From contig NC_134102.1 of NCBI RefSeq assembly GCF_000715075.1, positions 106,032,001-106,096,000 of the forward strand: a stretch of 64,000 nucleotides of DNA, written 5' to 3'. The notes beneath the pieces were generated by a model. It was not told where the DNA came from. It made no database searches and saw only the letters and a program-made list of their open reading frames with translations. Below are positions 57,318 through 64,000 of the stretch, one piece after another. The stretch comes from Nicotiana tabacum (Eukaryota; Streptophyta; Magnoliopsida; Solanales; Solanaceae). The first letter of the stretch is position 1. Each line of letters begins with the position of its first letter. The translations under genes were made by a program, and so were the position numbers.

Positions 57318-57601
57318 GTACAAAAATCGTGTACTAGTCTTCACTCTTCATAGTTAACCATATATTTGATGTGTAATGTGTCTTATTGACATCATAGTTT
57401 AATGAAAAGCATTTTCTCCGAGTAGAATTTCACCATACCCATGAACAAGACATAGAGTTGGGTTGTGTCATAACTGTTTGGTCCAAAAAAAAAAAACATG
57501 AGATTCTCTCGAAGACGAGAATAATGGGAAGGAAAAGGCTAAAATTAATTATAATAAATTTAAAAAATAAATAAATTCAGCAGTAGACCAGGTATTTCCA
57601 T
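57318..57601. repeat. Right-block copy of 21725-21978 (left of solo LTR)
   Basis: Shares CGTGTACTAGTCTTC, GAACAAGACATAGAGTTGGG and TAATGGGAAGGAAAAGGC with 21735-21950. It is interrupted by the solo LTR at the TCCAT target. Confidence 0.85.
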
Positions 57602-58375
57602 TGTCACGACCCAAAACCTAACCCGTCGTGATGGCGCCTATCTCAATACTAGACAAGCCGACAATCTCAATAAACCACATATCTTTTAAATTTGAAAACA
57701 TAATGATTAAATTCAGCAGAAGAAATCTCACAAGTACAAATATAAATACTCCCAAAATCTGGTGTCACTGAGTACATAAGCATCTAATATGAATACAAGT
57801 CTGGAAAATACGGTCTATAATAGTCTGAGACCAAATACAGTAAACAAGGAGATAGAGAAGGAGAGACAAGGTCTGCGGAACACGGCAGCTACCTCAGAAT
57901 CTCCTGAAGATCAACTGCGCGAAATGATTAACACCCGCTATATCCGAGAACACCTGGATCTGCACACGAAGTGCAGGGTATAGTGTGAGTACAGCCAACT
58001 CAGCAAGTAACAATAATAACTAAGGAACTGAAGATAATGACGAGCTACACAGTTATAGTTCACTTTCAGTAATTCCAGCAAAGAATAGACATGCTTTCAA
58101 ATCCGGCAGTTTAAGTCAAATCAATTTTATACAGTTCAATTTCATATAATCCGGATATAAAATCTTTCAGAGATTTCACAACAATGACAGATAGCAACCA
58201 AGTGCAACAACAAATGCAAAACAAGTACAGCCTCTCATGCAACAGTCACTCAACTCATCACAACAGCTCAACCACTCGGCTCTCAGCCCTCAGCACTCAC
58301 ACTCAATGGGTACTCGCGCTCACTAGGGGTATGTACAGACTCCGGAGGGGCTCCTACAGCCCAAGCGCTATAATC

Positions 58376-58618
58376 TGCACGACCAACTCACGTGCTGCAC
58401 GACCAACTCACGTGCTGCACGGACAACTCACGTGCCATAGTATCAATATCTGGATCCGCACGAACAACTCACGTGCTGCACGGACAACTCACTTGCTATA
58501 GTATCAATATCTGGATCCGCACGGCCAATTCACGTGCTGCACGGACAACTCACGTGCTATAGTATCAATATCTGGATCCGCACGGCCAACTCACGTGCTA
58601 TAGTATCAATATCTCACA
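58376..58618. repeat. CACGTG-containing minisatellite in the solo LTR
   Basis: Units built from GCACGGACAACTCACGTGC and TATAGTATCAATATCTGG alternate with a period of about 40-60 bp. Most units carry an ACGTG core; TCACGTGC includes the E-box/G-box-like CACGTG. Confidence 0.88.
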
Positions 58619-59576
58619 ATCAGGCTCTCGGCCTCACTCAATAATAAATCTTTCCAGTCTCTCGGGCTCTCAATAATCATGAAATCAGCCCAAACAACAA
58701 TGATATGATGCATCAATAATGAACAATAGAGACTGAGATAAAATAAATAAGTAAACTGTGACTGAGTACCAAACAACAATTTAGCAGATAATTCAACATG
58801 TACACGACCTCTGTGGGTCCCAACAGTACCAACATATAGCCTAAACATGGTTTCTAACATGCCTTACAGTCAAAGTTCCACAACATATAGAGAGCATATA
58901 GCTAACAATAAATTATTTTAACTTTACAGTTTCCCGGGACGGACCAAGTCATAATCCCCTCAGTGCACGCCCACACGCCCATCACCTAACATGTGCGTCA
59001 CCTCCAAAATAATCACATGATACTAAAATCCGGGGTTTCATACCCTCAGCACAAGATTTATCACTCTTACTTACTTCAAACCGCGTAATTCTTTATTCCG
59101 CTATGCCCTTACCACGAGAATTGGTCTCCAAAAGCCTCGAATCTAGTCACAAATAATTTATTTCAGTCAATAAAATTTATTGGAATTAATTCCATAAGAA
59201 AATACTAATTTTCCATAAAAATTCGAAATTTAGCTCCAAAAATTGCCCATGGGGCCCACATCTCGGAACTCGACAAAAGTTACAAAATATGAACCCCCAT
59301 TCTACCACGAGTCTAACCATACCAAAATTACTAAATTCTGAAAAAAATTCGGCCCTCAAATCCTCAAATTTATCCAAGAGGGTTTTCAAACTTTTCCATT
59401 TTAATTCACCAATTAAATGATAAAAACAACCATGGATTCGGGTAATTTAACCAATATTGAGTTAAGAATACTTACCTCATTTTTTCCTCTGAAAATCTCC
59501 CAAAAATCGCCTCAATCCAAGCTCCAAATCGTTAAAAATGAATTTTCTGAACTTAAACTTTCGGTCCAGACCTCTC

Positions 59577-59915
59577 TTCTTCGCGAACGCGACAGGTCCC
59601 TCGCGTTCGCGAAGCACAACTCGACTGCCCACAATTTAACCCTTCGCGAACGCGACCGAGGCTTCGCGAACGCGAAGCTTTACCAATTTAGACCTTCGCG
59701 AACGCGACCACCACCTCGCGAATGCGTAGAACAAGGACCTGGGGTTCCCAATAGTCTCACTCCTCTTCGCGAACGCGACACCACTCACGCGTTCACGATG
59801 CACACACAGACCATACCTTCGCGTTTGCGTCCTCCCCTTCACGAACGCGAAGAACAAAACCTCACACTCAGAAAACACTCTTCGCGAACGCGAAGGCCCA
59901 CTCGCGAACGCGAAA
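59577..59915. repeat. TTCGCGAACGCGA palindrome cluster in the solo LTR
   Basis: About ten copies of CTTCGCGAACGCGA or its reverse complement TCGCGTTCGCGAAG, several as facing pairs, over 340 bp. The core TTCGCGAA is a perfect 8-bp palindrome. In element orientation it lies about 640-970 bp from the LTR start. Extremely CpG-dense compared with the surrounding sequence. Confidence 0.9.
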
Positions 59916-60556
59916 GAGAAAATAAAAAAAATGCAGCAACAAATATCAGCAATCTCACCAAGGCCAAAAATGACCCGTTAACCCCTCCGGAACTCACCCG
60001 AGCCCCCCGGGACCTCAACCAAACATACCATCAAGTCCTAAAACACCATACGAATTTAGTCGGACCCTTAAATCACCTCAAACAACGCTAAAACTATGGA
60101 TTACACCCCCAATTCAAACCTAATGAACTTTGAAATTTTAAGTTTCTACAAATGACTCCGGAACCTATCAAATCACATCCGATTGACCTCAAATTTTACA
60201 CACAAGTCATAAATGATATAACGGAGGTATTTCAATTTTCAGAATCGGATTCTGACCCCGATATCAGAAAGTCAACCTCCCGGTCAAACTTTCCAAAATT
60301 TTAACTTTCGGCATTTCAAGCTTAATTCCACTACGGACCTCCAAATAATTTCCGGACACGCTCCTATATTCAAAATCACCATACGGAGCTATTGAAATCA
60401 TCAAAATGCAAATCCGAGCTTGTTTACACATAAGTCTACATACGGTAACTTTTCTAACTTAAAATTTTTAATTATGAGACTAAAGCATAAATTGATCAGT
60501 AAATGGAAAAATGAGATTATAATATTCAAAATGACCAGTCGGGTCGTTACATCCAT

Positions 60557-61566
60557 CCCCAGTCCTCACACCCAAATATACAAAGGCAAACAACTACTAC
60601 AACAACTAGAGTTATTTATGTCATGCGAAATCTAAATTAACAAATTGGAGTTCCACAGAAACTTTCTCATTTATCTAACAAGTACAATAAAATTACAAAT
60701 ATTGGCATAGATTTGTAAGGGGAACTCAACGAATTCACAACTACACAATAGTCATGCCTTGAGTGGAAAACTTTTGTTGAAGACTTGGGTAGGGGCCGCG
60801 CGAGCGCAGGCCCCCGCTGCCACAAATTATGACGTAGGCTCGACCACTTGGGCCGACCTTAGGTGGGCACCCCTCCAAAGTGCAATGGAGGTCACCAACC
60901 TAGGCCATGGGTCTTGTTGATCGCCCATTGACCCCGTCCAGCAAGGGGCTGTTATAATTTTCAGCAAGACCTCTCAATTGTGAATTGGATAAGCAGTCTT
61001 TAGATCCTAGTGTTTACTACTACAATGAAAAATGTCGTCTTGTAGTACAAACTCTGTTCTTTTAAGTCCTCTATCTGCCAGTTTACTAACCAGTTTGGTG
61101 TAGCTGTAGAAGTGATTGTCTTATAATTGGGTTGAAAAGTCAAAAGATGGGTTGTTTTAGTAAAAAGATCTACTTATTTTGTACCACTAAGAAATTTGTT
61201 TTAGCTACATTAGCTTTTCCAAGTTCTGATTAAGACAAAAGTATTTAGCTTTCGATCCCCAGATGTAATAAGCTATTCTGATTATGATATTCTGCTTCTA
61301 TCTTATCCTTTTGATAATTTCTCAAAGTTGTCATTTTTAAACCATGTAAAATTGACTGATTATCATGTTTGTTTAAGTCAGCACTAGTCTTCATAGTCCA
61401 CCACTCAACCACTTATTAGATGCGCAATGTTCTGTATTATCACTAGTAAAAGGCAAAAGAATAGTCAGCTCTCTGCTCATCGCAAGGCTGTGTGGGATGT
61501 ACATATTATTCGCGCTAGAAGTTGGATGTTGCCTTTGTCTTTCAATATAGGTTGGATGTACACCGG
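60557..61566. repeat. Right-block copy of array spacer (right of solo LTR)
   Basis: 60557-60945 matches 21980-22350, including the GC-rich island (GGGGCCGCGCG at 60785). 61085-61245 matches 20860-21000, and 61375-61565 matches 23085-23150 plus 54898-54985. The order differs from the left block, so this copy is rearranged. No gene. Confidence 0.75.
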
Positions 61567-61966
61567 GAGGAATTGGATCTCGTCTGTTTGCATTATTCGA
61601 AGCCCCCGATAGTGCCTGCTTTAGCTCCGTCATAACCTTATCCTGCCGTGTGAGATAGCCTAGAATGATCGCATGTTACTCTTGCAGGACCCTCACCACA
61701 ACCACGACATGCTCCTCATCAGCATCATCGGGAGTTGTCTCCCGAACCTGTCGAGGGTACTGCCTGTCAGGCACCGACGTGGCGTCATTCCCCTCATTGC
61801 GGGTGTCACTGATTGAATCCTCGAAATGAGGCTGATCCCCTTGAATTTTAGGGTTGTGCGTGTTGTTAACAGTGTTATCTGCCTTTTTGTGATTTTTTCT
61901 AAGACAAAATAATCAAATCACGTTAGTAAAAAAAGGCAAGGATCAATTTAATTGCACAACTGTCTA

Positions 61967-61985
61967 GGCCCCACAGTGGACGCCA
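61967..61985 (-). other. Primer-binding-site-like sequence of the Tat/Ogre-like fragment
   Basis: Minus-strand TGGCGTCCACTGTGGGGCC, three bases from the LTR edge. The TGG start and position fit a primer site; I cannot assign the tRNA with certainty. Confidence 0.6.
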
Positions 61986-61988
61986 AAC

Positions 61989-62577
61989 TGTTTACCCGTA
62001 AAACGGTACAGTTGAATTTATACGTGATTTCTAGACAAGTGAACTAATTTGATCCTAAAATAATATAATAATTGAAGAAATGTACAATACTTAACCTTAA
62101 AATGTAGATAAAACAGCAGAGATGACAGTTCAGGGAATAAGGTTTCCAGGCACAACAATGATGAGATCAAAAAGCGGGAAAGTAAGATTGTATTAAATTT
62201 TGTATAGAATGTAGCGTAAGTTTAGCCAGAAAATTCGTGTCCTTTACAATGATAACCGGGCTCACTATTTATAGCTGTGTCTAGGGAAGGAGGTCCTAGT
62301 ATCGCGCCCTTCTTTAATGTCAATTATGAGGGTCATTGATGAAGATGTAACAGTGAACCTAAATGCCAAATTCTCTGTAATGGGTCGTCACTCTTAATGC
62401 TGCAGAATATTTCTTATTAAATGCTACCGGGCGCAGAGCATTTAATATACCTTTATGAACGTTATCCCTTCCGGTGACAAGCGAAATAACTATGTTCGGT
62501 CTTCGGCCATCCCCGTCTTGGGTTCCACGTGTCTTTCCTTTAGATGACCACGTGTCATACATATTTCACCCTATACA
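61989..62577 (-). repeat. LTR of the Tat/Ogre-like fragment (589 bp)
   Basis: TGTTTACCCG...CTATACA on the plus strand, giving TGT/ACA ends. Contains CCACGTGTC twice near its outer end (62526-62555). Confidence 0.72.
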
Positions 62578-63500
62578 ATCACGGCCCAGAAGAATTCCAT
62601 GAGGAGTCTTTGCTTTCTGAATGGTATGAGAAAGTTTTCTCAAAATTAACAAAATTGAGCCACTTGCTAAAGAATGTGGACTTAGTTGATGGTAAGCTAG
62701 TCAATGTTAATGACCGCGCGAGTTAATGATGAGAGCTTGGAACAAAAGATGTATACTTTTAAATCATTGGCTAGGACCTTTGTTGGGTGTCCGTCAATGC
62801 AAGAAAGGATGAAGAAGAATGTGATGGAAGCATTAGCTGATTCACAATACGACCAGCCCGTGTATTTCAGTAAAGCTAGCGAGAGGAAATCGATTACCAT
62901 TGATTCCCTCACAAAAGTGTCAAACTTCTTGAATGCGTCTGCTCAACAAAAGAAGCTTGTCAGGCAATCAGTATGTGCACAGGTCACAAAGTACCCGATA
63001 TGGACAGGGCACTCGGGGAGATATTAACTCGACTGAAATTTGAGATAGATTTTCTAAATAGTAGGTGTCCGAGTAAAGAAATTAAAATGGCGCAGCAAAT
63101 AGTTGCAACTTGTCAAAAGTTTTTAGAAAGTGCCACTTCTTATGACCCTGAATCCACTTCATGGATGCGCCTTGCACCTGCCAAAGGCGCGGAGTCACCC
63201 ACTTCTAACAAGTGGGAAGATGTTCTTGAAATGTTTCTCGACATTATTAATTGCTTGAGTGAAGAGACAAAATTAACTTTGGAGGTTAAGAAGCTTGAGG
63301 TCATGAAAGAAGGGCTTTATCAGATTAGGGATGTTCTGATAGACAAAAGTATTGGATATAAGGAAACTCGCCACCAGGAGAGTTTAGTGCACAAGAAGTT
63401 GAGTAAAACATTGGGACAGGAAGTTAGTTATGATGGGGAAACTTTATTGTCTTGAGTTACAACACAATCATCAATTCATCTGTTTTGTTGCAGATGGTCT
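62578..63500 (+). pseudogene. Array unit 5: 5'-truncated gene copy
   Basis: Begins at the HGPEEFHEESL segment, the first codons having been removed by the retrotransposon. It follows unit 1 closely through VTKYPIWTGHSG, with the same frame switch into the second frame (62973-63455, LKFEIDFLNSRCPS). It lacks the roughly 420 bp equivalent to 17572-17994, so the KLSKTLG segment is joined directly to EVSYDGETLLS, and then stops. There is also a four-base gap near 62720. Hand comparison of the second frame with unit 1 shows about eight amino-acid-changing and four silent differences, which fits loss of constraint. Confidence 0.82.
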
Positions 63501-63508
63501 AGTCAGAT

Positions 63509-64000
63509 GGGAAAAAGTACGGCGCCAGAATTTTAAAGCCTCTCATTCCTATCGCCAAAATTATAGCAAGTTATGCTGATCGTCAGAATTTCTAGTCAAA
63601 TCCTGGCCACAATCAATGGTAGGATATGATCGTGATGGATGTCATAGTGTCTTACCTATGTAAATAGTGAGTGCTAAAATTATCTTGTTTCAAATCAATG
63701 CTGGTTTTCATCGTCCAACAGTAAACTAAACCATTTATTTGACTCGATGTCTGCTATTGATATCAATATTCTTGAAGAACGGCATTCTGCTATGTGGAAA
63801 CTCAACCTAAGTATAAACAGAACTGAACGGTAAACGGCTTTTGTATTGTCATATTTGATCAGAAAATTTGAAATATGAAAATTTTGAAAGCAGTGGAACT
63901 GCACTCCACCATCTGAATATACTCGGCCACTTATTAACTCTTTCTGAGTTACATTATTAATAACAAATCTCTCAAATATGGTTTTATTTTAAGATTGTAG
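63509..64000. repeat. Downstream module of unit 5 (runs off the right edge)
   Basis: Homologous to 18553-19045, the 3' flank of unit 1, with scattered substitutions. The array therefore probably continues to the right. Confidence 0.85.

Larger units (their letters stand above)
57602..60551 (-). mobile_element. Solo LTR of a second gypsy family (2950 bp)
   Basis: Starts TGTCACGACCCAAAACC and ends GGTCGTTACA, with a perfect 5-bp duplication TCCAT at 57597-57601 and 60552-60556. The empty site is preserved near 21975 in the left block. No internal region or second LTR is present, so unequal recombination between LTRs is the likely origin. By comparison with the chromoviruses the parent was on the minus strand. 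Open frames inside (for example 59417-60091) are repeat-driven. Confidence 0.92.
61567..62577 (-). mobile_element. Tat/Ogre-like retrotransposon fragment (5' LTR plus leader)
   Basis: On the minus strand: LTR from 62577 to 61989 (TGTATAGGGTG to GGTAAACA), a primer-site-like TGGCGTCCACTGTGGGGCC, then a leader with a coding-looking stretch ending VMTELKQALSGASNNA near 61590. It is truncated at about 61567 against array spacer. Its LTR end at 62577 abuts unit 5 at codon 28 or so of the gene, so it inserted into the gene copy. Confidence 0.7.

Noticed and set aside
58376..58618. CRISPR-like array
   Set aside because: The spacing is irregular, the intervening sequences are themselves repeats, and the context is a plant LTR.
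59417..60091. 224-codon plus-strand frame in the solo LTR
   Set aside because: Arg/Glu/Thr-rich sequence dictated by the TTCGCGAACGCGA repeats inside a solo LTR; no recognisable domain.

Overview
This is plant nuclear DNA from a TE-rich genome. It has spliced genes with GT-AG introns, a CT-rich 5' leader, and nested Ty3/gypsy, Ty1/copia, LINE, SINE, Helitron, hAT and PIF/Harbinger elements. The LTR families (chromovirus LTRs opening TGTCACGACCC, an Athila-type element with a tRNA-Asp primer site, RTE-type LINEs) suggest Solanaceae, probably Nicotiana or a close relative. That taxonomic call is inference. No rRNA, CRISPR or complete tRNA gene was seen.

Layout. 1-4161: right part of an Athila-type retrotransposon on the minus strand (protease, gag, primer site, one LTR). 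4162-8448: a decayed RTE-type LINE on the plus strand, split by a 718-bp hAT-type MITE. 9283-15150: the only clearly intact host gene, encoding the PABP-interacting, Smr-domain protein CID7 (six exons; the first is 5' UTR with a possible short uORF), with a SINE in one intron. 16030-25640: a tandem array of degenerate copies of an unrecognised plant gene and its flanks. Unit 1 is nearly complete but frameshifted; units 2 and 3 are remnants. 25641-48852: a minus-strand Helitron of about 3.2 kb, swollen to 23.2 kb by two chromovirus insertions (27000-37575 and 39373-48759). 48853-54900: more of the duplicated block, a Harbinger-type element, and a copia element broken by a chromovirus LTR fragment. 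54900-64000: a second, rearranged copy of the array (units 4 and 5), holding a solo LTR of another family and a Tat/Ogre-like retrotransposon fragment.

The most useful property of the window is that its two duplicated blocks act as each other's empty-site control. The right block keeps the uninterrupted site for the Helitron (A56728/T56729) and for the Harbinger element (near 56782). The left block keeps the empty site for the solo LTR (near 21975). Insertion boundaries, target duplications and relative order can therefore be read from this sequence alone.

The two full-length chromoviruses share the same reverse-transcriptase frameshift and the same nonsense codon. They therefore look like copies of an already broken parent moved in trans. 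Many of their private stop codons are CAG-to-TAG changes, as expected from deamination of CHG-methylated cytosine. Each of three LTR families carries its own cluster of short CpG-rich near-palindromes in the upstream part of the LTR. I found no convincing new protein system. The least explained host material is the repeated gene family of 16-25 kb and 55-64 kb.
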